The notes: generated from the sequence alone by a model not told the origin. A stretch of 64,000 bases of DNA from UBA1952 sp965246785 (GCA_965246785.1 CBDFFM010000011.1:124001-188000); one strand, 5' to 3'. Positions 42,884 to 53,361 are shown, numbered from the stretch's first letter. Translations and numbers: made by a program.

Positions 42884-44791
42884 ATGAAAAAAGCACTCCT
42901 CCTGGCTGCCCTGATGCTTGCCGCCCAGGCTTACGCAAACGCGCAGGCATCGCAGACAGCCCCACAGATGAACATGCAGCAGCGGGAATACCACAACTAC
43001 CTGCTGACGCAGGACGCCGCCCGCCGTGCCGCCAATGAGGAATACCTCAAGGCGCACCCGGAAGTGGCCGCAGCGGTAAAGCGTGCCGATGGCACAACGG
43101 CCCACCTGCATCACATTGACGGTAACGGGCTGCCGGTGTATCATGCTTCGCGCAGCAATGTGGGCCTTGCCACTTCCGTAAAGACAACAAAGCTGTGGCC
43201 CGGCGGTGGCCTCGGCCTGAGCCTCAATGGCGCGGGCATGGAGGTGAGCGCCAGCCGCTCGCGCCTTGGCATGTGGGAGCCGGAGCCTACGCGCACCACG
43301 CACCAGGAGTTTGGCGGCCGCGCTATTCAGCGCGACGCGCCCACCTTCAGCACCCAAACCGGCGGCACCGACCACGCCACGCACGTAGCCTGCACTATGA
43401 TCGGCTCCGGCGTGGATGCGCAGGCCAAAGGCATGTCTTACGGCGCAAAGCTGGACTGCTACGAGACCGGTACCAACGAATTGGCAGAGATACTGCAGGC
43501 CGGCTCCGAGGGGATGCTGGTGTCCAACCACTCTTACGGCCCCACCTTCAGCGCGACCAATACGCAGGTGCATGGCTATTATGATGCCGAATGCCGCGAC
43601 TACGACAGCCTTTCGGTATCCAACAAGAGCCACCTCATTGTAATGGCCGCGGGCAACGACCGCGACGAGAGCCAGAACATTAGGTACGACATTCTGCAAG
43701 GCGGTGCTATCGCTAAAAATGTGCTGTCTGTTGGCGCGGTAAAGATTCTGGGCGCTGGCGGCTATACCGGCCCGGCCAGTGTTGAGATTTCGGACTTTAG
43801 CTCTTACGGCCCAACGGACGATGGCCGCGTAAAGCCGGACATCACCGCGCCAGGCGTGCAGATTTACTCTGCGTACTCCGGCTCCAACACCGACTACAAG
43901 GCTATTGACGGCACATCTATGGCGTCTCCAGGCGTGGCCGGATCGCTCTTTCTGCTGCAGCAGGAATACAAAGCACTGCATAATTCCTTCATGCACGCGG
44001 CTACGCTGAAAGGGCTCGCCATTCACACAGCCGATGAAGCAGGCGCGGCAGACGGCCCCGACTACCAGTACGGCTGGGGATTGCTGGACATGGAGAAGGC
44101 CATTAACGTAATACGCAACGACGGCAACATCTACTTCATGTCGGAAGCTACGCTGAGCAGTGGGACACCTTACAAGAAGTATTTCTCCACCGCAGGCGGC
44201 GCATTCAAGGCCACCATTTCCTGGACAGACCCGGCGGGCCACCCCGTAGCCGGCGCGCCTACCAACAACCGCACCCCAATGCTCGTAAACGACCTTGACC
44301 TGCGCGTGATGGATTCGGCAACCAGCACTGCCATCTCAACCCTGCCTTGGAAGCTTGACCCCGCTAATCCCGCCAGCGCTGCCACGCATGGAGACAATGT
44401 CGTGGATAACGTGGAGCAGATTTGGGTAAGCAGCCTGCCTGCCGGCAAATACTACATCCAGGTGAGCAACAAAGGCAGCCTGCAAGGCGGCAGCCAGGAG
44501 TTTTCTGTTTTTGCCTCCGGTGTTACCACCTCTTCTACAGGTGTGAACAGCTACGGGCATAACGGCGGCGCCATCATGGTTTCGCCGCTGCCAAGCAGCA
44601 GCCTCATTACCATTGCCAATACTGCCACTGTACTTAACGGCACGCCTGCCAGCATCATTGATATGCAGGGCCGCGAGGTGACGAGCTTCAGCCTGCAGCC
44701 AAAGCAGCAGATTGATATACATAACTGGGCTAACGGTATTTATACGCTGCGCCTTATGGACGGGACGGTGCTGCGGATTGTGAAGCAATAA
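42884..44791 (+). CDS. Secreted S8 peptidase-like protein with T9SS domain
   Basis: A 635-residue subtilase-like protein. Signal peptide MKKALLLAALMLAAQAYANA; propeptide with EYLKAHPEVAAAVKR; S8 domain with His164 (TDHATHVACTMIG), oxyanion Asn (VMAAGNDRDE) and Ser345 (IDGTSMASPGVAGS). The usual Asp position, WDxG before the TTHQEF motif, reads WEPE, with Glu at residue 132; activity is therefore uncertain. A beta-sandwich (ATISWTDPAGHPVAG ... NDLDLRVMD) follows, then a T9SS type-A C-terminus (IMVSPLPSSSLITIA ... GIYTLRLMDG). It is preceded by the orphan propeptide gene and followed by a terminator. Confidence 0.92.
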   Translation: MKKALLLAALMLAAQAYANAQASQTAPQMNMQQREYHNYLLTQDAARRAANEEYLKAHPEVAAAVKRADGTTAHLHHIDGNGLPVYHASRSNVGLATSVKTTKLWPGGGLGLSLNGAGMEVSASRSRLGMWEPEPTRTTHQEFGGRAIQRDAPTFSTQTGGTDHATHVACTMIGSGVDAQAKGMSYGAKLDCYETGTNELAEILQAGSEGMLVSNHSYGPTFSATNTQVHGYYDAECRDYDSLSVSNKSHLIVMAAGNDRDESQNIRYDILQGGAIAKNVLSVGAVKILGAGGYTGPASVEISDFSSYGPTDDGRVKPDITAPGVQIYSAYSGSNTDYKAIDGTSMASPGVAGSLFLLQQEYKALHNSFMHAATLKGLAIHTADEAGAADGPDYQYGWGLLDMEKAINVIRNDGNIYFMSEATLSSGTPYKKYFSTAGGAFKATISWTDPAGHPVAGAPTNNRTPMLVNDLDLRVMDSATSTAISTLPWKLDPANPASAATHGDNVVDNVEQIWVSSLPAGKYYIQVSNKGSLQGGSQEFSVFASGVTTSSTGVNSYGHNGGAIMVSPLPSSSLITIANTATVLNGTPASIIDMQGREVTSFSLQPKQQIDIHNWANGIYTLRLMDGTVLRIVKQ

Positions 44792-44821
44792 GCAACCGGC
44801 AGTCCGTATTTTCGGCACATT

Positions 44822-44849
44822 AGCCCACGCTTTTAGCCGTGGGCTTTTT
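44822..44849 (+). terminator. Rho-independent terminator
   Basis: AGCCCACG/CGTGGGCT stem with an eight-base loop and five Ts, after the S8 gene. Confidence 0.88.
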
Positions 44850-45033
44850 GCTGCAGAAAGGCCTCTTTTGCTTTCTGCATACTGCATACAAGCCAGGCCC
44901 GCTGATTTAACTGTGGGCCACTCTATGCCACGTGCCACCGAAATAAAATTTTATTGCCCGCCAAACCGCGCCGCAAAAAGCTTCGTTAGTGTTTCTGAAA
45001 CTCCGAACAACCAAAAACACAAAAACGAAGACC

Positions 45034-45597
45034 ATGAAAAAGCTCACTCTTGCCATTGCCGCAGCAGCCCTGCTGTGCAGCATCGCACCCGCCACCTCAT
45101 TCGCCGCGCCTAAAGAAAAGACCGTTATGGTAGGCGGTGCAGCGATGTATCCCTCCAAAGACATTGTTGACAATGCCGTCAACTCCAAAGACCATACTAC
45201 GCTCGTAGCAGCTGTAAAAGCTGCCGGCCTGGTGGAAACGCTGAAGAGCGATGGCCCCTTCACCGTGTTCGCACCGACCAATGCCGCCTTCAACATGCTG
45301 CCAGCCGGCACCGTTGATGGCCTGCTGAAGCCCGAAGCAAAAGGAACGCTCACTTCAGTGCTCACCTATCACGTAGTAAGCGGCCGCCTCGGCAGCAAGG
45401 AACTGATGAAGATGATTAAGGACGGCGGCGGAATGGCTACGCTCAAGACCGTACAGGGCGAAGACCTGACGGTAATGATGAAGGGCAAAGGCATTGCTGT
45501 AAAGGACAGCAAAGGCGGCGTAGCGATGGTTACGACCAAAGATGTATTTCAGAAGAACGGCGTCATCCACGTGGTGAACAAGGTGCTGATGCCGTAA
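45034..45597 (+). CDS. Secreted fasciclin (FAS1) domain protein
   Basis: A 187-residue secreted protein with one FAS1 domain. The signal peptide MKKLTLAIAAAALLCSIAPA ends near SFAAP. The H1 and H2 boxes are clear: DGPFTVFAPTNAAFNMLPAG and NGVIHVVNKVLMP at the very C-terminus, with YHVVSGRLGSKELM between. FAS1 proteins take part in adhesion or bind small ligands; no sorting domain is present, so it is probably periplasmic or released. The start at 45034 gives the signal peptide. A bidirectional terminator follows. Confidence 0.93.
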   Translation: MKKLTLAIAAAALLCSIAPATSFAAPKEKTVMVGGAAMYPSKDIVDNAVNSKDHTTLVAAVKAAGLVETLKSDGPFTVFAPTNAAFNMLPAGTVDGLLKPEAKGTLTSVLTYHVVSGRLGSKELMKMIKDGGGMATLKTVQGEDLTVMMKGKGIAVKDSKGGVAMVTTKDVFQKNGVIHVVNKVLMP

Positions 45598-45625
45598 GTG
45601 GTGGTGAAGGTTTGATTTGCAAAAA

Positions 45626-45665
45626 AGAAAAGGGCAGCCATCATTGCGATGCGCTGCCCTTTTCT
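45626..45665. terminator. Bidirectional terminator between convergent genes
   Basis: Perfect 13-bp stem AGAAAAGGGCAGC / GCTGCCCTTTTCT with a 14-base loop; A- and T-rich arms serve both strands. Confidence 0.9.
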
Positions 45666-45676
45666 CTTGTCACTAC

Positions 45677-46309
45677 TCACTGTATGTACGGCTTCAGGCT
45701 GTCTATCGTCTCCAGCCCGCTGAAGGTCTTAATCAGCTTCCGCTCCTTGTCGTAAATATTGATTTGCGGCAGCATGATGTAATTGAAGGTTCGGTCAATA
45801 AACTTCGCGCTGTCCAGACCCACCTTCAGCGCCGGATAGTTTTTGTGCTTCGTGTTATTGGCGAAGAATTCTAAATACGGCCCCATCGTCGGCGCGGCCA
45901 TCAGCACAATCTGAGAGGCTTTGAAAAGCGCGATGTTTTGTCCCAGGGCAACGGCCATTTCCTCGCAATGCTCGCAAGTGGGGTTAAACATCATCACGAA
46001 GAGATTGGCATCGTTCTTCACGCTTTCATCTGTAGCCACCACAACACCCTTCTCCGTCACAACGCGCATAGGAGGCATCTTCGCGCCGATGTTGTGATAA
46101 TCACCCACCTCCTGCGGCAGCGGCGGCGGCAAATCCTTTATAGCCGTCTTGCGCTTGCCAAAGTTCAGACCGGTGCGCTGGCCGCCGAGGTCAAATTGCG
46201 GCGTAACGCTCGTTCCCTTTTTGTAGTAATTCTTGTCCTTAGGCTGTGCCGCCACACCCAGGCCGCACATAGAGAGCAAGAGGATTGCCGGAATAACTTT
46301 ACGTTGCAT
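45677..46309 (-). CDS. Periplasmic thioredoxin-like protein
   Basis: A 210-residue secreted protein with signal peptide MQRKVIPAILLLSMCGLGVA. The C-terminal half is a thioredoxin fold with LFVMMFNPTCEHCEEMAVAL (CEHC redox motif) and the cis-Pro region YIMLPQINIYDKERKL. The N-terminal ~60 residues after the signal are basic and unassigned. It may be a disulfide reductase or TlpA/ResA-like protein. TACTTTAG ends four bases before the ATG on the minus strand. The longer frame upstream is antisense to rarA. Divergent from rarA by about 50 bp. Confidence 0.87.
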   Translation of the reverse strand: MQRKVIPAILLLSMCGLGVAAQPKDKNYYKKGTSVTPQFDLGGQRTGLNFGKRKTAIKDLPPPLPQEVGDYHNIGAKMPPMRVVTEKGVVVATDESVKNDANLFVMMFNPTCEHCEEMAVALGQNIALFKASQIVLMAAPTMGPYLEFFANNTKHKNYPALKVGLDSAKFIDRTFNYIMLPQINIYDKERKLIKTFSGLETIDSLKPYIQ

Positions 46310-46361
46310 AAGGCTAAAGTAAGCCAATGCGCCACGCGCTGTTTCAAAAGGAATTGTAAGA

Positions 46362-47630
46362 ATGAACCCGTCCAACCAACCCCTCGCCGAGCGCATGCGG
46401 CCGCACCGCCTGGAAGACTTCGTCGGCCAGCAACATCTCGTAGCGCCCGGCAAAGTGCTCCACAACATGGCCGCCTCGCGGCAGCTACGCTCCATCATTT
46501 TCTGGGGGCCGCCCGGCGTGGGCAAAACCACGCTTGCCATGATTCTGGCCGCATCCGTAGGCGCGCCGTTCTTTACCCTCAGCGCCATAGACAGTGGTGT
46601 GAAGGAAGTGCGGGCGGTCATAGAGCAGGCCCGGCTGGCGGGCGGGGCGGTGCTGTTCATTGACGAAATCCACCGCTTCAACAAGGCGCAGCAAGACAGC
46701 CTGCTCGGTGCGGTGGAGCGTGGCGTCATTACGCTGATTGGCGCCACTACGGAGAATCCTTCCTTTGAGGTCATCTCGGCATTGCTGAGCCGCTGCCAGG
46801 TTTATGTACTGAGGGCCTTGAGCGAGGATGAACTGAAAGCTGTGGTGATTCAGGCTTTGGAGAAAGATGAGGCCCTGCGCGGGCGCGGCATCAAAATAGC
46901 GGAATGGGAAGCGCTGCTGCAGCTAAGTGGCGGCGATGCCCGGCGGCTGCTGAATCTGTTGGAACTAACATCCGCGAGTCTGGCGGAAGATGAAACCGCC
47001 ATCACCAATGCCTTCGTCCAGGAAACGGTACAATCCAAAAGCGCCCTCTACGATAAGGCCGGCGAGCAGCATTACGACATCATCTCCGCCTTCATCAAGT
47101 CCATGCGTGGCTCCGACCCAAACGCGGCGGTCTATTGGATGGCGCGCATGATAGAAGGGGGCGAAGACCCGAAGTTCATCGCGCGTCGCATGGTCATTTT
47201 TTCTTCCGAAGACGTTGGGAATGCCAACCCGAACGCCTTGCTATTGGCTACGTCCACCTTTCAGGCGGTTCAGCTGATTGGTTGGCCGGAAAGCCGGATT
47301 ATTCTCGCGCAGTGCGCAACGTATCTCGCCTCATCACCAAAGACCAACGCTTCGTACATCTCCATCGGCGAAGCGCAGGGACTGGTGAAGGAACACGGTG
47401 ACCTGCCCGTGCCGCTGCCCATCCGCAATGCGCCAACGGGCCTGATGAAGGGCCTCGGTTACGGCAAAGGCTACAAGTACGCGCACGACTATGAGCAGAA
47501 TTTTACGGAGCAAGAGTTTTTACCTGACGCCATTGCCGGCACCCGCCTTTACGACCCCGGGGCCAGCGCGCCGGAGCAGCGCATCCGTGCCTTCCTGAAA
47601 GAAAGATGGGGTGACAAGTATGGCTATTGA
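46362..47630 (+). CDS. rarA: Replication-associated recombination ATPase RarA (MgsA)
   Basis: A 422-residue AAA+ ATPase acting at stalled replication forks. It starts MNPSNQPLAERMRPHRLEDF; Walker A GPPGVGKTT at about residues 49-57, Walker B VLFIDEIHRFNKAQQDSLLG, sensor 1 LIGATTENPSFEV; the C-terminal tetramerisation domain has HYDIISAFIKSMRGSDPNAAVYW (split across adjacent segments) and ARRMVIFSSEDVGNANPNAL. Length and order match the family. No operon partner. Confidence 0.96.
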   Translation: MNPSNQPLAERMRPHRLEDFVGQQHLVAPGKVLHNMAASRQLRSIIFWGPPGVGKTTLAMILAASVGAPFFTLSAIDSGVKEVRAVIEQARLAGGAVLFIDEIHRFNKAQQDSLLGAVERGVITLIGATTENPSFEVISALLSRCQVYVLRALSEDELKAVVIQALEKDEALRGRGIKIAEWEALLQLSGGDARRLLNLLELTSASLAEDETAITNAFVQETVQSKSALYDKAGEQHYDIISAFIKSMRGSDPNAAVYWMARMIEGGEDPKFIARRMVIFSSEDVGNANPNALLLATSTFQAVQLIGWPESRIILAQCATYLASSPKTNASYISIGEAQGLVKEHGDLPVPLPIRNAPTGLMKGLGYGKGYKYAHDYEQNFTEQEFLPDAIAGTRLYDPGASAPEQRIRAFLKERWGDKYGY

Positions 47631-47730
47631 CCTTCCGGTATAGGAAAGCTTTATCCGCCTTTTCGGAATGCCCGCCTAAATTGTGAGACATTCTGCCCAA
47701 CTCATTATTCACTACTTACTATTCACTTCA

Positions 47731-50298
<2,568 letters not shown>

Positions 50299-50420
50299 GT
50301 GCCTTTCGTGTACAACAGGGAAAGTGTAGTGGCTATGAACTAATGATGGGTAGCATTATCTGTCGCAATCACCCCCGCATCTTGTCGCATCCGCATACCG
50401 GCGCGGGCTTACGGCAGGCG

Positions 50421-50428
50421 TACGTTTG
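50421..50428 (+). promoter_or_regulatory. -7 box of the VOC gene
   Basis: TACGTTTG, exact TAnnTTTG, 26 bp before the ATG at 50455. No TTTG at -33. Confidence 0.5.
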
Positions 50429-50454
50429 CCTAAACCAAAAACAAACAAACAGTC

Positions 50455-50934
50455 ATGCAATCCATCATCCCCATGCTCTGGTTCAACGGCGACGCCGAAG
50501 CTGCCGCCGACTTCTACGCCTCCATCTTCAAAGAGTCTTCCAAAGGCCATATCTCCCGCTACGGCAAAGGAATGCCGATGCCGGAAGGAACTGCGCTGGT
50601 AGTTCCCCTCACGCTAAACGGCCAGACAATCACGCTGCTCAATGGCGGGCCGCAGTTTAAGTTCACCGAAGCGGTCTCCTTCGTCATAGACTGCAAAGAC
50701 CAGGCAGAGGTGGACTATTACTGGGAGAAGCTCAGTGCCGACGGTGGGCAGGAAAGCCAGTGCGGCTGGCTGAAGGATAAGTTCGGCCTCTCGTGGCAGG
50801 TCGTGCCCAACACCGTCATGTCCCGCGTGATGGGCGGCGCCGACGCGGCAAAGAGCGCAAAGGCCATGCAGGCAATGATGGGCATGAAGAAACTGGACAT
50901 CGCCGCGCTGGAAAAGGCCTACGCAGAAGGCTGA
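50455..50934 (+). CDS. VOC superfamily protein (PhnB / glyoxalase-like)
   Basis: A 159-residue protein of the PhnB-type vicinal-oxygen-chelate group. It starts MQSIIPMLWFNGDAEAAADF, a hallmark of this subfamily, and has FKFTEAVSFVIDCKDQAEVD, YYWEKLSADGGQESQCGWLK and DKFGLSWQVVPNTVM. These proteins have the paired beta-alpha-beta-beta-beta fold, but substrates are mostly unknown. It is monocistronic: -7 box upstream, long hairpin terminator downstream. Confidence 0.93.
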   Translation: MQSIIPMLWFNGDAEAAADFYASIFKESSKGHISRYGKGMPMPEGTALVVPLTLNGQTITLLNGGPQFKFTEAVSFVIDCKDQAEVDYYWEKLSADGGQESQCGWLKDKFGLSWQVVPNTVMSRVMGGADAAKSAKAMQAMMGMKKLDIAALEKAYAEG

Positions 50935-50970
50935 CACATCTTAAACGCTGCCTTGCCAGGCGCTTTTTGA

Positions 50971-51008
50971 GAAAAGACGCTCTTCCAACCTATAAAGAGC
51001 GTCTTTTC
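50971..51008 (+). terminator. Rho-independent terminator of the VOC gene
   Basis: Perfect 14-bp stem GAAAAGACGCTCTT / AAGAGCGTCTTTTC with a ten-base loop. The T-rich arm can end transcription on the plus strand, and the A-rich arm gives the reverse. Confidence 0.85.
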
Positions 51009-51013
51009 ATTGC

Positions 51014-51110
51014 AGAAGAGCTTCCTTTTTGAAAAAGGGCGTACTTCCCAGCTAAGAAGAGCTTCCTTTTTGAAAAAGAAGCTCTTTCTTACTAAGAAGA
51101 GCTTCCTGTG
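51014..51110 (+). repeat. Three ~40-bp spaced AGAAGAGCTTCC repeats
   Basis: AGAAGAGCTTCC starts at 51014, 51055 and 51095. The first two continue with TTTTTGAAAAAG. The second unit can fold with GAAGCTCTT to its right. This is intergenic between the VOC and DUF4231 genes; a short open frame through it shows only repeat-derived KSFLxxKK sequence. Confidence 0.75.
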
Positions 51111-51257
51111 GCTGCGAAAGAAGGCCATTCCAGTAGAAATGGCGATGCAACCGCCCGTAATTAAAAAAATGCTCGGCCGCTTGTATTTCGGGACGCGGTG
51201 TATTTCCTTTGCGGCGAGGCACAGGCTCCGTCGCAAAGGATTTACTTTTTAAAAACC

Positions 51258-51902
51258 ATGCTTTCCATGAATCAGGAGCAATACCTCGCCGACCGGATAG
51301 AAGACCAGATAAAGTGGTACAACGGCAAGAGCCGCCTCAATAAAAACTACTACCGCACGCTGCGCGTAGTGAGCGTGATGATGGCGCTGGCCATTCCCAT
51401 CATGTCTTCGTTTCTGGATGGCGGCAATGTGCCTTACCTGAAGCTCGTCATCGCCGTGGCGGGAGCTCTGGTAGCGCTTATAGAGGGGCTGCTCCAACTC
51501 TACAAGTTTCGCGACAACTGGACCAATTACCGGGCTGCCGCGGAGTCGCTTATCCAGCATAAGTATCTATTCAGCACCCGCACCGCGCCCTACAACGTGG
51601 CCAAGCCCTTTGTACTCTTTGTGCAGAATGCCGAGGGCATCATGGCCGGCGAGCGTATAGCCTGGGTGAAGCTCAACACTACGGAGGAAGAAAAGCTCCT
51701 TACCGGCAAGGAAGCACAGGCGGATGATAAGGGGGAAGAAAACGCCCGGTTCCCTGAAGACGGCGGAGCACCGCCGCCCGCCGAACAAAAGGAAGCTGCG
51801 CCCGCAGACACCGCAGACACCGAAGCACCTGTAGATGCGCCCGACGCCGGGGCCCACCTTGAGCAAGATGACAGCGGCGCAAAGTCTAATGACCAGAGCT
51901 GA
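51258..51902 (+). CDS. DUF4231 (SLATT-like) two-helix membrane protein
   Basis: A 214-residue protein. The first ~130 residues match DUF4231: YLADRIEDQIKWYNGKSRLN, helix VVSVMMALAIPIMSSFL, helix LKLVIAVAGALVALIEGLLQ, then YKFRDNWTNYRAAAESLIQH. The C-terminal 70 residues are acidic and low-complexity (Glu/Asp/Ala/Pro). DUF4231 belongs with SLATT-type 2TM proteins, some of which are proposed pore-forming effectors in nucleotide-signalling defence systems; that role here is inference. The ATG at 51258 or 51267 is possible. Its 3' end overlaps the convergent DUF2752 gene by 17 bp. Confidence 0.85.
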   Translation: MLSMNQEQYLADRIEDQIKWYNGKSRLNKNYYRTLRVVSVMMALAIPIMSSFLDGGNVPYLKLVIAVAGALVALIEGLLQLYKFRDNWTNYRAAAESLIQHKYLFSTRTAPYNVAKPFVLFVQNAEGIMAGERIAWVKLNTTEEEKLLTGKEAQADDKGEENARFPEDGGAPPPAEQKEAAPADTADTEAPVDAPDAGAHLEQDDSGAKSNDQS

Positions 51903-52344
51903 GCACATTGAAGGGGTAAAAAGGAATATTGCGCAGTACCCAGAAACCGCAGATAATCCACATAATGATAGCCGGCCTGTTGACGGTGCGCCAGAGCCTC
52001 GTCTCCATAATTAGCCCGTCCCAGAAGGCTATCGCCAGAAACAGCAGCAGCGGCAGAAGCAGCACATTGCTATCTACGGCCGCTGCGATGCGGCCATGCA
52101 GCAGGGCGTGCAGGCCGCGCGCTATGCCGCAGCCGGGGCAGTCCAGCCCGGTAAGCTGATGAAAGGGACAAACAGGAAACCATTTAGCGCCCACGGGATT
52201 GACCGCATAAAGCGTCCATGCGCCGGCGGCTGCAACGCCCAGCAGGCCGGCAACGAGCCACGTTTTGCGGCGTATGCTTCGCGGCAGGCGGAGCGGCTCA
52301 GTTGCCGGAATAGCCTCCACCATTTGCAGCGTGGATAAAGACAT
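51886..52344 (-). CDS. DUF2752 membrane protein
   Basis: A 152-residue protein with about three hydrophobic segments. The DUF2752 signature is clear: FPVCPFHQLTGLDCPGCGIA followed by RGLHALLHGRIAAAVDSNVL, with paired Cys motifs (CP...CPGC) suggesting a metal or redox site. Function is unknown. The ATG at 52344 overlaps the end of the TIR-CD225 gene by 47 bp; the ATG at 52323 would reduce this to 26 bp. Either way the two are translationally linked. In Bacteroidota, DUF2752 genes often sit beside CD225/dispanin genes, and here the neighbour contains such a domain. Confidence 0.87.
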   Translation of the reverse strand: MSLSTLQMVEAIPATEPLRLPRSIRRKTWLVAGLLGVAAAGAWTLYAVNPVGAKWFPVCPFHQLTGLDCPGCGIARGLHALLHGRIAAAVDSNVLLLPLLLFLAIAFWDGLIMETRLWRTVNRPAIIMWIICGFWVLRNIPFYPFNVLSSGH

Positions 52345-53125
52345 AGAGCCACCATATCCCGCCCGCAATGAGCGCCCATGTGCCGTACTTCTTCGCGGCG
52401 TCTGCGGCGGCCTGTGCATCGGCATACTTGCCCTCCCGGTAAAGCTTATCCACCTTATTGGCATTGATAATGGAGGCTATGGCGAAGGGCCAGCAAAGGA
52501 AAACGGCGATAATCCCCCACACCATATTGTTGGCTGGCGGGGCCGGCATACCGACGGTATTTTCTGGTCGGTAATTGCCGCCCTGGCCGCCGCTCTGCTG
52601 GCCGCCACCACCATTATCAGGTGGCTTCGGCGGGTCAGGATAGCACTTGCTTAGAATGTCCTTGATAATATCCGCCAGGCGGTCAACGTCTTGCTCCAGG
52701 CGGGCGTTGGTGTCTATGTCCACCGTTTGGCGGCGCGTGAGGCTCTGGATGTCTTCAGGGAGCTGCTCCGCGCGGGGCATCTTCACGCCGTCCAGCATCA
52801 CGGGTATTACCTTGATGTTGCGGGAAAGGGCTTTGGCAATTTCCACGCGCACGTAGTCCGCCGGGTCGTCAAGGCGGCGGTGGCCCGCATCGTCAGTGAT
52901 GTTGAGCCATTGCTCGCCTATGAGCACGAGCAGCACATCGCAGCCGCCAAGAGCCTTGTCTATACTGACGGTATAATCATCGCCGGGGCTGATGGTGTTG
53001 AAATCCTTGAACACCTGCTCGCGGGTAAAACGCGAGAGCAGCTCGTTGAATATCAACTGTGCGACTAGCTTGCTGTCGGCGCGGCGGTAATTGATGAAGA
53101 TGGTGCCTTTGGAAGCAGTGGACAT
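52298..53125 (-). CDS. TIR domain - CD225/dispanin membrane fusion protein
   Basis: A 275-residue protein. Residues 7-135 form a bacterial TIR domain: TIFINYRRADSKLVAQLI, DVLLVLIGEQWLNITDD, RRLDDPADYVRVEIAKAL with the likely catalytic Glu95, and IKVIPVMLDGVKMP. A Pro/Gly/Asn-rich linker (about 160-195) joins a CD225-like region at 198-262: NMVWGIIAVFLCWPFAIASI, INANKVDKLYREGKYADAQA and a final helix. The TIR part may hydrolyse NAD or bind a nucleotide and would be tethered to the membrane. The start at 53125 removes 12 weak upstream residues. TATCTTTC on the minus strand lies 21 bp upstream. It is followed by the overlapping DUF2752 gene. Confidence 0.87.
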   Translation of the reverse strand: MSTASKGTIFINYRRADSKLVAQLIFNELLSRFTREQVFKDFNTISPGDDYTVSIDKALGGCDVLLVLIGEQWLNITDDAGHRRLDDPADYVRVEIAKALSRNIKVIPVMLDGVKMPRAEQLPEDIQSLTRRQTVDIDTNARLEQDVDRLADIIKDILSKCYPDPPKPPDNGGGGQQSGGQGGNYRPENTVGMPAPPANNMVWGIIAVFLCWPFAIASIINANKVDKLYREGKYADAQAAADAAKKYGTWALIAGGIWWLYVFIHAANGGGYSGN

Positions 53126-53146
53126 AGCGGTAAAGGTTGGGCGGGC

Positions 53147-53154
53147 GAAAGATA
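53147..53154 (-). promoter_or_regulatory. Probable -7 box of the TIR-CD225/DUF2752 pair
   Basis: TATCTTTC on the minus strand (one mismatch to TAnnTTTG), 21 bp before the ATG. Confidence 0.4.
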
Positions 53155-53326
53155 GAGACAATGGTTCAGAAACCGTATGTGCCCAAGTGGGAGTATGTCA
53201 TACTCCAGATGGGGAGGAAACCATAAGGAGGTATGAAGGAGCTATGCAGGAGGCAAGTTGCCGGGAGCGTAAATCGCCGGACGGCAACACCGTAAAATTT
53301 CTTTACAAGGGTTTTCCCTGTAGGAA

Positions 53327-53361
53327 CGCGCCTGGTGGCGGTGCGTTCCTACAAGGCAATG
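53327..53361. repeat. Short palindromic element with GGAACGC arms
   Basis: GTAGGAACGC and GCGTTCCTAC face each other across a ~13-bp interior. It lies in the ~390-bp region between the TIR gene and catalase, which holds no convincing gene. Related in style to, but not identical with, the palindromes at 23.6, 39.7 and 42.4 kb. Confidence 0.7.

Noticed and set aside
42683..44242. 519-codon minus-strand open frame opposite the S8 gene
   Set aside because: Overlaps a strongly supported secreted peptidase and the propeptide gene; no domains.
51010..51252. Lys/Phe-rich 80-codon open frame before the DUF4231 gene
   Set aside because: It is a translation of the ~40-bp repeats with no start context or similarity.
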